NCBI RefSeq assembly: GCF_029873635.1
Contig: NC_080417.1
Span: 25,864,182 to 25,928,181, forward strand
Source of the DNA: Malania oleifera
Lineage: Eukaryota; Streptophyta; Magnoliopsida; Santalales; Ximeniaceae
Length of the DNA: 64,000 nucleotides
Reading direction: 5' to 3'
The notes under the pieces are model-generated. The model was not told the origin of the DNA and ran no database searches. It saw nothing but the letters and a program-made list of their open reading frames with translations. The translations under genes were made by a program, and so were the position numbers. Positions 21,801 to 32,102 of the stretch are shown piece after piece (positions within the stretch are counted from its first letter, which is position 1; every line of letters starts with the position of its first letter).

Positions 21801-24800
21801 TTGAGAATCCTCAAAATGAAACTCTTGCAGCCTCTGAAGTCACTCCAATAGCACCAGAAGCAGTAGTTGAATCACGTTCTCATCATATTTAAAGGAGGCC
21901 AGCATAGATGTCAGATTATGAGGTAACTGGAATTGATCAATCTGAAAACCAAATCACTCATTTTGCTCTATTTTCAGATTGTGATCCTACAATGTTTGAA
22001 AGTGTTGTCAAAGAATCAAAATGGCAGAAGGCTATGGATGTTGAAATTGTAGCCATCGAAAAGAATGACACTTGGGAGTTATCTAATCTTCCAAAAGGGC
22101 ACAAAACAATTGGCGTGAAATAGATTTACAAGACAAAGATGAAGGAGAATGGTGAAGTAGACAACTACAAGGCACGCTTGGTGGCCAAGGGCTATAAGCA
22201 AGAGTGCGGTGTTGATTATAAAGAAGTCTCTACTCCAGTTGCAAGGCATGACACAATCGGATTGGTGATTGCATTAGCAGCTCAAAACTCATGGCCTATC
22301 TTTCAGCTGGACGTGAAGTCGACGTTCCTCCAAGGAGATTTAAAGGAATTTTTATTTATCGACCAACCTCCTAGTTATGTGAAATCTAGAAATGAGCATA
22401 AAGTGTATAGACTAAAGAAGGCTCTATATGGAGTAAAACAAGCCCCACGGGCTTGGTATAATCGTATAGAAACTTATTTTTTGAAGGAAGGATTTAAAAA
22501 ATGTCCTTATGAACATACACTTTTCATAAAAGTTGAGGATGGAGGGAAAATGCTCATTGTTTGCTTATATGTAGATGATCTAATTTATACTGGAAGTAAT
22601 ACAGCCATGTTTGAAAGCTTTAAGAAATCATGATGGTTGAATTTGAAATGTCTGATCTTGGCATGATGCATTACTTTCTTGGCATAGAAGTGTTACAATC
22701 TTATATCGGCATTCTTATTTCTCCAAAGAAATATGTGGGAGAAATTTTGGACAGGTTTCAAATGAAGGAACGTAATCCTATGAATACACCATCTGAGTTT
22801 GGTTTGAAGCTAAACAAAGATGATGGAGGAAGGAAGGTTAACAGTACTCTTTACAAGCAGATTATGGGGAGCTTAATGTATTTGATTGCAACAAGGTCTG
22901 ATATAATGCATGCTATAAGTGTCATTAGTAGATACATGGAGTGTCCAACAGAGATTCATCTTTTGGCTGCAAAAAGAATTCTTAGGTACTTGCAAGGTAC
23001 TAAGCAATTTGAGTTGTTCTTCAAATAGGGAGAAAAGTCGAATTTATTTAACTTTACAAATAGTGATTATACAGGAGATTCTGATGATCGTAAAAGTACA
23101 TCTGGGTATGTTTTCATGTTGGGAACAGGAGTTGTTTCATGGTCATCAAAAAAGCTGTCAATCGTCACATTATCAACCACTAAAGTTGAATTCGTTGCAG
23201 CAACAGTTCTTGTCAAGCTATTTGACCGAAGAAGATTCTTGAAGAGCTGCAGTTCAAAGAAGATGGGTCTACTCTCATTTACTCTGACAACAATTTAGCA
23301 ATAACGCTCTCAAAGAATTCTGTTCTACATGGTCGAAGCAAGCATATAGATGTGAAGTATCATTTCTTGAGAGATCTCACAAATGATGAAGTTATTAATC
23401 TGGTTTACTGTAGAAGTGAAGACTAGATTGCTGATATTCTAACAAAGCCTCTCAAATTTCCACCATTTCAGAAGCTCAGGGAGTTACTTGGTGTTTGCAT
23501 TTCAAAGGACTTTATCTAAGGGATGACACTTTAAAGTTTAAGTCTTATTAAACTGATGTTATGTATGGAACATCAGTTTAAGAGAGGGTTTGTTGAATAA
23601 ATTAATAGCAACAAATGTGTTTTATTTTTTACCTAGTTTGTAGGAGTTAGTTAGCATAATATTAGTAGTGCTTAGAAGTTATTTAGCATGATGTTAGTAG
23701 TACCTAGGAGTTGGCAGCATGCTGTTAGTGGTGCTTATTTTTGTGCTTGTAACCGTTTGTTTTTAACTTATATAATAGCCATTACATTATCAATGAAGTA
23801 TGAGAGTTTTCAATCCAACTTTGTTTCCCCATATTTTTAAATTTATCGTTTTTTTTCATCCATTTTACATCAAATAATGTTTAGTATGCAAAAAACAAAA
23901 AAACAAAATGAAACAAAACAAAACAAAAGAGAATGGAATCAAATTTCTAAGATAGTGTTTGAATGTATAAATTTAAAATTAAACTAGAACTACAAATTGA
24001 TAGATTTATTTTGAAAATTTATAAATTTTCAAATTTATAATTCAACTAGACTATAAGATGGAAATGACGTTCCAAAATGAATTTCCAAAGAAAACTTAAA
24101 TGTACTATTTGGATCAACTTAAGTATGGATTATAAATTTTGAAATGTATAATTTAATTTTATATATCTCAAATAACAATGTACGTATAAATATTCTTACC
24201 ATTGATGTTAGTATGAGATTATTCGATATCCCCATCCATCATTAGCCTGGTAATGCAACTTTTTACATATGTGACGTTCAACTTGGTACATAATTGTAAG
24301 AAACAATCTCAATTTTCAAAATATTGCAATTTTTATAATCAAAATGGCCTAAACAGTGTCAGTTGTCAACTTCATTCGAAATTGGAGAATGCCATGGATC
24401 TCATCTAAGTTATGATCAATGGAGGCCACTTAAATGAACAAAGGAAATACAATTTCTGTTGCAGAATAAATTTTTTGCTGCTACTTTATAGAGTGGCAAG
24501 GCCGTGATAAATTTAAGAAATTTTCGGTACCTAGGTTTGACACAGCACAACATAAAACTATTTTGTTATATGGAACTTTCAAATTTAGTAACTACGGGAC
24601 GTTAGGTCTGAACTGAGATAGCTACAAAGTTTAATAAAATTCTCTGCAAGGTGGAAATTTTATGTCATTCAAAAAAGAAAATACCAAAGCAACATCACAA
24701 TGTCATAACATTTTTGAATTTTCACGAGAGATTTTATCTTTTTATCAAAGAAGGTGAATGTCTTTTATCCTAAAGTTAATAATTTAACAGAAAGTCGCAT

Positions 24801-25434
24801 TTACAAAAGTCAACAATACCAGTGTCAAGTAAAAATTTTCAATCCTCAATTCCCAATTCTATTCATGGGAGCATAATCTATAATTTTTTGAATTTTACAA
24901 TTCCGAAAATCCGTTGGATCAGTACTAATCCATCAGGAATACTAATTAATAATCTACAAGCAAAGGCACAAATATTTTCAAAATAACAGCACCGATCAAT
25001 GGAGCACTCTGAAATGAAGAAATTATTATATACATACATTACCCCTTGTGAACAGTGGTAGAAGGTTCTGTCCCCACTACCATACAGACACACATGGTAA
25101 GAATCCATCTTGGAAACTCACAAAACTTAAATTAATTGGATAGTGGTGGGAGATTTTGTCCCAACTACCATTAAATTGTGTGTAATTGAACTAGCTGGAT
25201 GATGAGCCACTGTAATTAATAATTTACATTAATTGTAAAAATTAATGGTCTGCAATTTTATTAGGGAAAAAATAATAGCAAGAATCTAAGATGAAGAAAT
25301 ACCTTAGATTTAGTGACATACCTTACACAGAAGAGTTGTGGATTTGCTTGTGATGCCATGAAGTACAACGATGAGGAGGAACACAGCATTGACATAATCC
25401 TCAAAACCAAACCCTTTGGCGTACCAAACGTCAT
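18662..25434 (-). CDS. CASPL5: CASP-like protein, group 5 (CASPL5-like), three coding exons
   Basis: Coding segments join(25434-25322, 19084-18952, 18841-18662) on the minus strand, predicted 141 residues. Splice sites are AAG|GTATGT with CTGCAG|G, and TGG|GTAAGT with GACAG|AT, and the reading phase is kept. Features match CASPL5 proteins: N-terminal GTPKGLVLR, an aromatic-rich first loop, FAIASMSMVAVWSF as the second membrane segment, LDWILAHISMAAAG (family: GDWxxxxLxxAAA) as the third, and a C-terminal FFSWFFLFVPAVLNF. Four membrane helices, MARVEL-like fold, plasma membrane. Group 5 members are 150-160 residues, so this one is slightly short at the N-terminus. Function of group 5 is poorly known. 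The family assignment is by motif memory. Confidence 0.72.
18952..19084 (-). CDS. CASPL5: CASPL5-like exon 2
   Basis: 133 bp between acceptor CATTCTGCAG and donor GTAAGT. Encodes the second membrane segment, the QLPRPRKV loop and the start of the third. Two bases from exon 1 complete its first codon (Arg). Confidence 0.72.
19140..19420 (+). mobile_element. Element 2 5' LTR
   Basis: 281 bp from TGTTGAATAAATTAATAGC to CATTTTACATCA. Contains three GCATGATGTTAGTGGTGCCTA-like tandem units (about 19201-19290) and a TATATAA box near 19320. Confidence 0.95.
19422..19433 (+). other. Element 2 primer binding site
   Basis: TGGTATCAGAGC, complementary to the 3' end of initiator tRNA-Met, two bases after the 5' LTR. 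Confidence 0.95.
19451..20330 (+). pseudogene. Element 2 gag remnant
   Basis: Starts MASQTFVQPAIPRFDG at 19451, a typical copia gag N-terminus, followed by a W-rich capsid region (UBN2 type). Stop codons at about 19550, 19782 and 20042 break it. A Gly/Arg-rich linker precedes an intact CCHC zinc knuckle, CYRCHKFGHCKLEC, at 20270-20311. The knuckle is in a different frame from the neighbouring open frame. Confidence 0.85.
20372..21892 (+). pseudogene. Element 2 protease and integrase remnant
   Basis: Protease start FLWYLDTSCSNHMSG (D-T-S where D-[ST]-G is usual). GAG-pre-integrase WHFCYGHLSFGGL with C-x2-C (CEECVVSKQHRN). Integrase core has HSDI near 21006, CIDSGGEYNSHEF (D-S-G, normally D-N/R-G) and TPQKNGVCERKNRTI with the catalytic Glu. 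A stop interrupts the core at 21409, and frames shift near 20610 and 21440. The C-terminal region includes CIFLGVSDQSKAYKLY. Confidence 0.85.
21908..23520 (+). pseudogene. Element 2 reverse transcriptase and RNase H remnant
   Basis: RT motifs are well kept: YKARLVAKGYKQECGVDY, LDVKSTFLQGDL, ALYGVKQAPRAWYNR and an intact YVDD at 22568-22579. The frame is broken by a TAG near 22122, a shift near 22630 and stops near 23026 and 23424. RNase H keeps LSTTKVEF and the terminal ADILTKPLKF. This is the best preserved pol in the window. Confidence 0.88.
23579..23590 (+). other. Element 2 polypurine tract
   Basis: AAGAGAGGGTT immediately before the 3' LTR, the plus-strand primer. Confidence 0.85.
23591..23872 (+). 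mobile_element. Element 2 3' LTR
   Basis: 282 bp, TGTTGAATAAATTAATAGC to CATTTTACATCA, partner of 19140-19420. Confidence 0.95.
23955..24185. mobile_element. Possible MITE in intron 1
   Basis: About 230 bp flanked by AT-rich inverted ends: GTGTTTGAATGTATAAATTT on the left, and on the right a sequence whose complement reads TTATTTGAGATATATAAAAT. The pairing is imperfect and no convincing target-site duplication is visible. Confidence 0.25.
24186..25321 (-). other. Remainder of CASPL5-like intron 1
   Basis: AT-rich intronic DNA with no gene. Two related short hairpin-like units, GGTAGAAGGTTCTGTCCCC near 25056 and GTGGGAGATTTTGTCCC near 25145, lie close to exon 1. Small open frames here have no support. 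Confidence 0.5.
25322..25434 (-). CDS. CASPL5: CASPL5-like exon 1 (coding part)
   Basis: ATG at 25434-25432, then MTFGTPKGLVLR and the first membrane segment. It ends AAG before the donor GTATGT, leaving two bases of an Arg codon. A plausible acceptor (TTAATTCAG) at 25492 suggests the exon starts at 25491 with 57 untranslated bases. A second frame across the same exon is also open. Confidence 0.7.
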
Positions 25435-25491
25435 TCTGTTGAGGTTCAAATATTGAGAGACAAACAGGGTAGCGGCCAGCCTCCTCCTCTC

Positions 25492-27186
25492 CTGAATTAA
25501 TAATTAAAAAAACATGAAAGTAAAAACAAAGACGGTGATGTTATAAAATTCATGCTCCAAAACATAGGGTAAAAATTATTAATATAGAAATGAGAATAGA
25601 ACCAATAAGTTATGCAATTTGGACTTCTAAAAATAATTCAATAGTTTGTTCAAATTCTCAAATTTCATCCCCTATTTGTATTACAAACTGTTGAGCTTTG
25701 TATTTTATCAATTCAAAATTAGTATAAACTATATATTATAAAATCCTGCTCCAACTCAGTTTCTCTCCACAGCTCAAAACTTAAATTGAAGAACAAGCCA
25801 TGACATGGAGATACTGCCCAAGTTTTCTATGAGATGGATACAGTTAAAAATATTCTCAGTTTTAACAAATGGCTCTGCATGAAAATTGTCAAATTAAATA
25901 TATACTACCATACAAACATAAATTTTATGATCTGAAGCCTTGTCAAATAAATTACTGACGGCACAGTTTTAAGAAATGGCTACGCATGATGAGCTCTCTA
26001 GAAGAGAGAGTATAAAAATTCACAGATTTTGGGAAGCAATTAAGCAACTAATGATCAAGATTCCAAATCAACGCTGTGGCTTGCGCTGCTATTGCAGGAA
26101 CTAAAACTCAATTTTTTCCGATGCATATAAACAAACAATTTTTCCCATCTAAGACTAAGTCATTGGCTCATCCCACATTCAAAATCATTTATCTTCTTGG
26201 ATCAAGAGAAACGAAGACATGATCAAAATCTAGTTGCTTGAAAATTAAATCCATGATAAAACTGAAAATTCCAATGAACATGTAAACTCTACTACATTTT
26301 GATTTACTTGACAAAATAAATATTTCAGTTTTGGTGATTGCCGAACTGGATTGATGGGAAGTTGCGGAGACAATTCTCAAACAGTCTTGATCGAATCAAT
26401 TTGTGATTCTGCTTGCATTTTGTGTTTGCTTTGCAGTAGAAGTGTCATTATTTGCTTATCCCAACAGATTTATACTATCTTCATCTAAAATTTGCTTACT
26501 GCATCTAGTTTTCATCGGCATCATCAACACATCATGTTGTGAAAGAAATCAAAAGATAAGAAAGCAATGCAACTTACTTGTGTAGGAAGATTCTTCAATA
26601 AAAACTTTGACACGTTGTTCACCACCAGCGAAGTCAATCAAATGAGTCTCTTCTTGATTTGCAAAAAATTTGACACGTATCGGTGCAGAGGGAAGTGCAT
26701 GCAAATTCAGAAGTAGATACACTTTAAAAGTTGGTTCTGCTATAATAGTAATAATTTTAAGTAGGACCTTTCAAAAGTGATCATTTAATTGATCATTTAT
26801 TTGTTTAGAATTTACATATACATAAATTTCCATTTGGTCTCATTTTGAGATTCTCAAGCAGTTGAAGACATAGGAAGGACTCTGTTAGCGAAGGACAATG
26901 ATTTTGATTGAAAACCAAAATGCAAGAGCAGAGAACATGCAAAAAGGCCCAGAACTGATCTCTTGGTGTAAGCTAATGAAAAAGAGTTCATACATGTGAA
27001 TAATTTCAAGTTCTCATACAAGAGGGAGAAATAAACACAAAACATCTGTTATCTGTCAAAATTCAAAATAAAAAACAAAAGAATGATTAGGACTTTTAGG
27101 ACCCTTCACTGCCATATGCAAACAAAGAGACAATTCGGACAAGTTATAGTATTGGTTTTCATTGAATCTAAAAAAATGTTTTTAAG
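25492..27186 (-). other. CASPL5-like upstream region with possible 5' exon
   Basis: Mostly AT-rich. On the minus strand a block ending at 26578 with donor CAA|GTAAGT could splice to the acceptor at 25492. In the gene's frame it has a TGA and then no ATG before 25434, which supports the chosen start and an untranslated exon. A second frame is open through both blocks. No conserved domain recognised. Transcript data would be needed to fix the start of the gene. Confidence 0.35.
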
Positions 27187-27191
27187 TGCAC

Positions 27192-27476
27192 TGTTAAGAG
27201 ACTAGAATTGAAGAAGGGTAGCAGGAATGGCCGAATGAAAGATACTGAATATCTGGAACTGTTCTTGCACAGTTCTCATTGATAATTGAAGGTATATATA
27301 TACAGCAAAAGGAATATTGAATAACAGAAAACAATTTGTAACAGATTGGTCATATAAAACAGAAAAAAGGAATAATACAATGAACAGCCATAACTAATTA
27401 CAGAGATGTTGATTCCTGTGCACCAACTGTTTGTGAAAAGGCCTCCTTGTGTGCAGCTGGGTTATATAGCTTAGTA
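27192..27476 (-). mobile_element. Element 3 3' LTR
   Basis: 285 bp. On the minus strand it starts TACTAAGCTATATAACCC, right after the purine run GAAGGGGCG, and ends CTAGTCTCTTAACA. A TATATATA box lies near 27292. Confidence 0.9.
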
Positions 27477-28325
27477 CGCCCCTTCGAGTTCAACGATGTA
27501 TCAATAACATAGAGACTCGATTTGAACCGAAGAAATTTGTCAGAAACCAATGGTTTTGTCAAGACAACTGCAATTTGATCTTGGGAGCTAATGAAAGAAA
27601 CTTTAAGCGAGTTCGCAGCCACCCGAACTCGAACAAAATGAAAAACAATATCCATGTGTTTTGTTCTTGAGTGAAAAACTGGATTAGATGATAGATATGT
27701 TGCCCCTAGGTTGTCACACCATAAAGTGGGAGCTTGAAAGAGCTTAATGCCAAGCTCACACAACACAATTAGTAACCAAATAAGTTTAGCTGCTGAGGAA
27801 GCTATGGACTTGTACTCAGCTTCCATTGAAGACCTAGCAACCGTCTAATGCTTTTTGGAACTCCAAGATATGAAGTGTTTGCCAAGATAGATGCAAAATC
27901 CCCCTCGTGGAACGACGATCATCAGGACAACCTCCGCAATTGGCATCCAAGAAAGCTCGGAGCCTGAGACGTGAGTTGGAGGCAAAGAAGAGACCATCAT
28001 TTATGGTGGCTTTCAAGTATCTGAGTATGCGCTTTATTGCACTCCAATGAGATGATTTTGGGGAACTCATGAATTGAAAGACCTTGTTGACAGAGAAGGA
28101 AATATCTCGTTGTGCAACCGAGAGATATTGCAAGCCTCCTACAATGCTGCGATATAGAGTAACATCCTCAAAATTTGGGGTATCGGTTTTGGACAATTTT
28201 AGGGAGGCAACCATTGGTGACGAAATTGGTTTGGCATGAAGCATATTGCTGCGGCTGAGAAGTTGCTTGATGTATTTTCTTAGATAAGACAAGACCATCA
28301 GTGGTGTAGTCAACTTCAATGCCAA
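27398..28325 (-). pseudogene. Element 3 RT C-terminus and RNase H remnant
   Basis: Two frames: 28325-27834 with YIKQLLSRSNMLHAKPISSPM, WSAIKRILRYLKATINDGL and an altered connection domain, then 27826-27398 with [38 protein letters not shown] and [11 protein letters not shown]. The normally adjoining S-R-S-S-x-E-A-E-Y motif is split by a frameshift. The final frame runs on into the LTR. Confidence 0.85.
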
Positions 28326-28399
28326 AAAAGAAAGATAAGAGTACCAAGATCTTTTACTGGAAAGGCAAGTCCCAAATCATGAATGAGATCAACGATGGC

Positions 28400-28860
28400 G
28401 GACTGTTTGGAAAATGTGATGACTATATCTTCCACATAGATAAGCAAGTACATATGAAGATCATTGCAATTGAGAATAAAAAGAGATGGGTCAGCTCTAG
28501 AAGCAATAAAGCCGTAATCAAGGAACTAGGAACTTAACTGAGCAAACCATGCACGTGGGGCTTGCTTAAGCCCATATATAGCTCTCTCAAGTTTGCAGAC
28601 GTGGGAAGGCCGAGAGGGATCCACAAAACCTTGAGGTTGCTGCATATAGACATCATCAGTGAGCACACCATGTAAGAATGCATTTTCAATGTCAATTTGA
28701 TGCAAGCACCAGCCATGAGATACAACAATAGATATAATAAGCTGGATGATTGAGGGTTTTACTACAGGGCTGAATGTGTCATGGAAGTCTAACAACTGGT
28801 CGATGAAACCCTTTCGCAACAAGACGTGCCTTCCGTCTCTTAAAAGAACCACCAGCTAGG
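28400..28860 (-). pseudogene. Element 3 reverse transcriptase remnant
   Basis: Contains DIENAFLHGVLTDDVYMQQP and AIYGLKQAPRAWFAQLSS, then a stop. The polymerase box at about 28430 reads Y-V-E-D, so the first catalytic Asp is Glu. Frameshifts separate it from the preceding linker. Confidence 0.85.
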
Positions 28861-29243
28861 GTTTTGGTGCGAAAGATCCAACGGCATCCCAATACATTCA
28901 TGTGAGGTACAGGTGGTACCAAAGTCCATGTCTAATTCCGAATGAGAGCATCGTATTCTTTGGACATGGCCTCCTTCCATTCAGTGTGTTTGTTAGCCTC
29001 GGAAAAACTTGAAGGATCATCTGGTACACCTGCATAGACAGTAAGACAATTGCGAGTGGGGTATAGCATGGTTCCATCAGTAAAATTCCATGGACGATAT
29101 GAATTGGGGTGGGATCGAGTGACGATAGGGGAACAAGGTGGGATAAGACAAGGATTAGGATTAGACAAAGCGGGGGATGGAGGGGGTGCAGGAGAAGAAT
29201 CAGAGGAAAGGGATAATGTTGGTGAGAGGATTGGGGTGGAGAT

Positions 29244-29261
29244 GGGGGGGGGGGGGGGGGG
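29244..29261. repeat. G18 homopolymer
   Basis: Eighteen consecutive G within a proline-coding tract of element 3 (minus strand). Length may be uncertain for sequencing reasons. Confidence 0.9.
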
Positions 29262-29335
29262 ATTGGGATTAGCTGGGGTGATAGGAGATAAAGGTAAACG
29301 GGTGCTTGGATGTGGGCCTAAGATGGAGGAGGGAA

Positions 29336-29645
29336 GGACAGGTAGAGGGGCTGGCCGGGAGGTAGATGGGTTAGAAATTGGTGTGGTCCTGGTTTTGAAG
29401 ATAGGGAATGAATATTCATTGAATATGACATCACATGAAATGTACATGCAATTTGAGTTGAGATCAAGACACTTGTAGCCTTTATGTGTTGGACAGGTAG
29501 AGGGGCTGGCCGGGAGGTAGATGGGTTAGAAATTGGTGTGGTCCTGGTTTTGAAGATAGGGAATGAATATTCATTGAATATGACATCACATGAAATGTAC
29601 ATGCAATTTGAGTTGAGATCAAGACACTTGTAGCCTTTATGTGTT
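29336..29645. repeat. 155-bp tandem duplication inside element 3
   Basis: Units 29336-29490 and 29491-29645 look identical by eye, both starting GGACAGGTAGAGGGGCTGGC. 155 is not a multiple of three, so the duplication breaks the reading frame. The lack of differences suggests it is much younger than the element's other damage. Confidence 0.92.
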
Positions 29646-29764
29646 GGACTGTAGCCTAAGAAGAGACATGACGTGGACCGGAACTTTAATTTGTGAGAGG
29701 AATATGGTCGAAAGTTGGGCCAACATTCACACCCAAAAACTTTAAGAAACTTGTAATCAGACTC

Positions 29765-30605
29765 TTAATGATAGACCAAGGAGTAGGGAGATTTGTTCTT
29801 CGGAACAGGAGTGGGTAAGAGATTGATCAGGAAAACCGCAGTTTCAAAAGCCTCGGGCCAATATGAGAACGGGAGAGATGAGTGAGCAAGGAGGGCTAGG
29901 CCCGTTTCTACAATGTGACGATGTTTTCTTTCTATGTGGCCATTTTGTTGGTGTGTATGAGGACATGAGAATCTGTGAGTAATGCAAAGTTGTTTGCAAA
30001 AGGTGGTGAGAGGTTGAAACTCACCTCCCCCATGAGTTTGTAAGGTAATGAGTTTGGTGTTAAAGAGTTGTTCAATGAATGTTAAAAAAGTGGTGAAAAT
30101 ATGGAAGACATCAGACTTTGACTTGATGGGAAAAATCCAAGTGAAGCATGTGAAGGAGTCCACAAATTAAAGATAATATTTATAAACATTTCTTGAGACA
30201 TGGTGGGCTGGACCCCATAGGTTAGCATATAATGATTGTAAGGGCCTAGTATAATGGGCCTGTTTTGAGGAAAAGGAAAACTGATGACATTTTTCTAGGG
30301 GATATTCAGAACATTGAAACACATAATCAGTGGGAGATAATGGAAGGCTCTTGGATCGCAGGACTTAGAGACCAAGGTTAAAAAAAATGACCAAGCCTTC
30401 GATGCCATTGATCCATGGAGGTTCGTTCGCCAATATGGGTTGATGGAGATGACAGAATGGTTGTAGTCAATGGAAATTGGTGGAGACCATCACGAGTTGG
30501 ACCAATGAGGAGAATTTTCCTGGTTGCCTTGTCCTTCACACAAAAATGAGTGGAGTGAAACTCAAAATAATAGGAATTATCAACACAGAATTGAAGAACA
30601 GACAC
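29765..30605 (-). pseudogene. Element 3 integrase remnant
   Basis: GAG-pre-integrase end WHRRLGHFF, then the core frame 30163-29765 with THGGGEF where D-[NG]-G-x-E-F is expected (Asp lost), and HTHQQNGHIERKHRHIVETG keeping the catalytic Glu. A stop separates the two frames and the zinc-binding H-C-C part is decayed. Confidence 0.82.
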
Positions 30606-30960
30606 TAAATTTTAGTAATTGACGAAACATGCAGAATATTCTGAAGAAGAAATGAAGAGGAGTTGTAGGAGAGGGAGGTATCACCAGAGTTTTTCATTGG
30701 AAGGCCATTGCCATCACCCAACCGTATGGTCTCACCACCTTCATATGCTTCAGAAGATAAGTTCAAGTTACAGAGATCATTTGTGAGATGATGAGTGGCT
30801 GCAGAATCAGGGTACCAAACCGATTCATAAAATGGAGTATGAGCGGTGTAGTGAACAGAGAAATTGCTAGGAGGTTCAAATTGATATGCATGGTTGAATT
30901 GTTGACAGCACTAAAGAGCTACATGGCCTGCCTTGTTGCAGACCTGACAAATCGGTCGAT
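30606..30960 (-). pseudogene. Element 3 zinc knuckle and protease remnant
   Basis: Minus-strand reading gives CQVCNKAGHVAL followed by a stop where the last Cys of the knuckle should be near, then WYPDSAATHHLTND, the D-S-A protease active site of copia elements (near 30820), followed by the IRLGDGNGLPM segment. Confidence 0.7.
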
Positions 30961-31837
30961 GGGCGTTGTAATGTTGAGAAGACTGAGACGGAGATGACGA
31001 TCAGCCACCACGAGCAGAGTCGGAGAACCGACCCCTGCCACGACCATGGCGTCCCCCACAATTGGGACCACGGCCTCGTTGGTCTCGTGCAGACGAAGTG
31101 AAATGTGCAGCTGGTTCGATAGATGCAGGGATGGGTCAATTTGTGAGAGCAAGCCAAGATTCATCGATAAGTAGTAGTTGGTAGAGCTCGTGGAAGGAAA
31201 CAGGGGTGGATCTGGTGGTGATGGAGGTGACGAGGTGTTCGTACGTGGAGCCAAGGCCATTCAACAGGTATGTGACTAGCTCTTTGTTGGAGAGAGGGTT
31301 ACCGGTGGCAACGATGGAGTCGGCAAGAAGACAGACTCAACCAACGTAATCGGAGATGGATTGATCACCTTGGGAGAGATTTGTGAGTTGGAAACGAGTT
31401 TGGAATTATTTGGCATAAGCTTGAGAGGAGAACATGGACGAAATTGCAGACCATAGCTGATGGGAAGTTTTGGAGGCCAAAACATGACCTAAAATGGAGT
31501 ATGAGAGAAAGGAGAAAAGGATGTTGAGAACCAATTGATCAATACACCTCCAAGAATGATAGTCGGGATTGGGTTTCAGGTTCGATTGGGAAGAATCGGG
31601 AAGAAATTCCAAGGGAGGGATGGACAAGCCGTCAACAAAAGAGAAGAGGTCATGTCCACGAAGATAAGCTGAGATTTGGGCATTCCACAATAGGTAGTTA
31701 TCGGTGGAGAGTTTGGTGGTGATGATGTGCGAGAAGGATGGAGCAGCCAAGAAGTGAGAGGAAGAGGGAGATGACAGACTCGCTGCCATTGAGGGGGGAT
31801 CAGAGAGACTGGAGGTCTGAGAAGGCTCTAATACCAT
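30961..31837 (-). pseudogene. Element 3 gag remnant
   Basis: The open frame (31837-31406) holds a Ser-rich leader, then ITTKLSTDNYLLWNAQISAYL, a capsid N-terminus seen in many plant copia Gag proteins, and HQLWSAISSMFSSQAYAK. A stop at 31408 and further shifts break the rest. Confidence 0.82.
31824..31836 (-). other. Element 3 primer binding site
   Basis: Minus strand TGGTATTAGAGCC, one mismatch from the initiator tRNA-Met complement, directly after the 5' LTR. Confidence 0.92.
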
Positions 31838-32097
31838 GCTAAGAGACTAGAATTGGAGTAGCAGGAATGGACGAATGAAGGATACTGAATATCTGGAATT
31901 GTTCTCACACAGTTCTCATTGATAATTGAAGGTATATATATACAGCAAAAGGAATATTGAATAACAGAAAACAATTTTTTACAGATTGATTATATAAAAC
32001 AGAAAAAGCCATAACTAATTACAGAGACGCTGATTCCTGCACACCAACTGTTTGGGAAAAGGCCTCCTTGTGTGCAGCTGAGTTATATAGCATATTA
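31837..32097 (-). mobile_element. Element 3 5' LTR
   Basis: 261 bp, minus-strand start TAATATGCTATATAACTC and end CTAGTCTCTTAGCA. Shorter than its partner because of a roughly 20-bp indel near the AATAATACAATGAACA segment. Confidence 0.9.
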
Positions 32098-32102
32098 TGC
32101 AC

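Larger units (their letters stand above)
19140..23872 (+). mobile_element. Element 2: complete Ty1/copia in CASPL5-like intron 1
   Basis: Two near-identical LTRs (19140-19420 and 23591-23872), exact target-site duplication AATAA at 19135-19139 and 23873-23877, a tRNA-Met primer site and a polypurine tract. It lies in the 6.2-kb first intron in the opposite orientation to the gene, only 56 bp from exon 2 (exon 2's acceptor is at 19085). Gag and pol are all present in order but contain a few stops and frameshifts. LTR differences, about one in 12-15 by eye, suggest it is not very recent. Confidence 0.95.
28932..29764 (-). pseudogene. Element 3 integrase C-terminus and proline-rich linker
   Basis: Integrase tail, then a Pro/Ser-rich linker with a run of prolines coded by an 18-bp C tract (G18 at 29244-29261 on the plus strand), then the start of RT (NKHTEWKEAMSKEYDAL). 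The 155-bp tandem duplication at 29336-29645 lies in it and shifts the frame. Confidence 0.75.
27192..32097 (-). mobile_element. Element 3: complete Ty1/copia, minus strand
   Basis: LTRs at 27192-27476 and 31837-32097, exact target-site duplication TGCAC at 27187-27191 and 32098-32102, and a primer site at 31824-31836. Read on the minus strand, gag, protease, integrase, RT and RNase H follow in copia order. In coding orientation the LTR begins TA and ends CA, not TG...CA. Stops, frameshifts and a 155-bp tandem duplication inactivate it. It lies upstream of the CASPL5-like gene, in the same orientation. Confidence 0.93.

Noticed and set aside
29050..29478. 142-residue Gly-rich plus-strand frame
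   Set aside because: Antisense to the proline-rich linker of element 3, including its C-tract.
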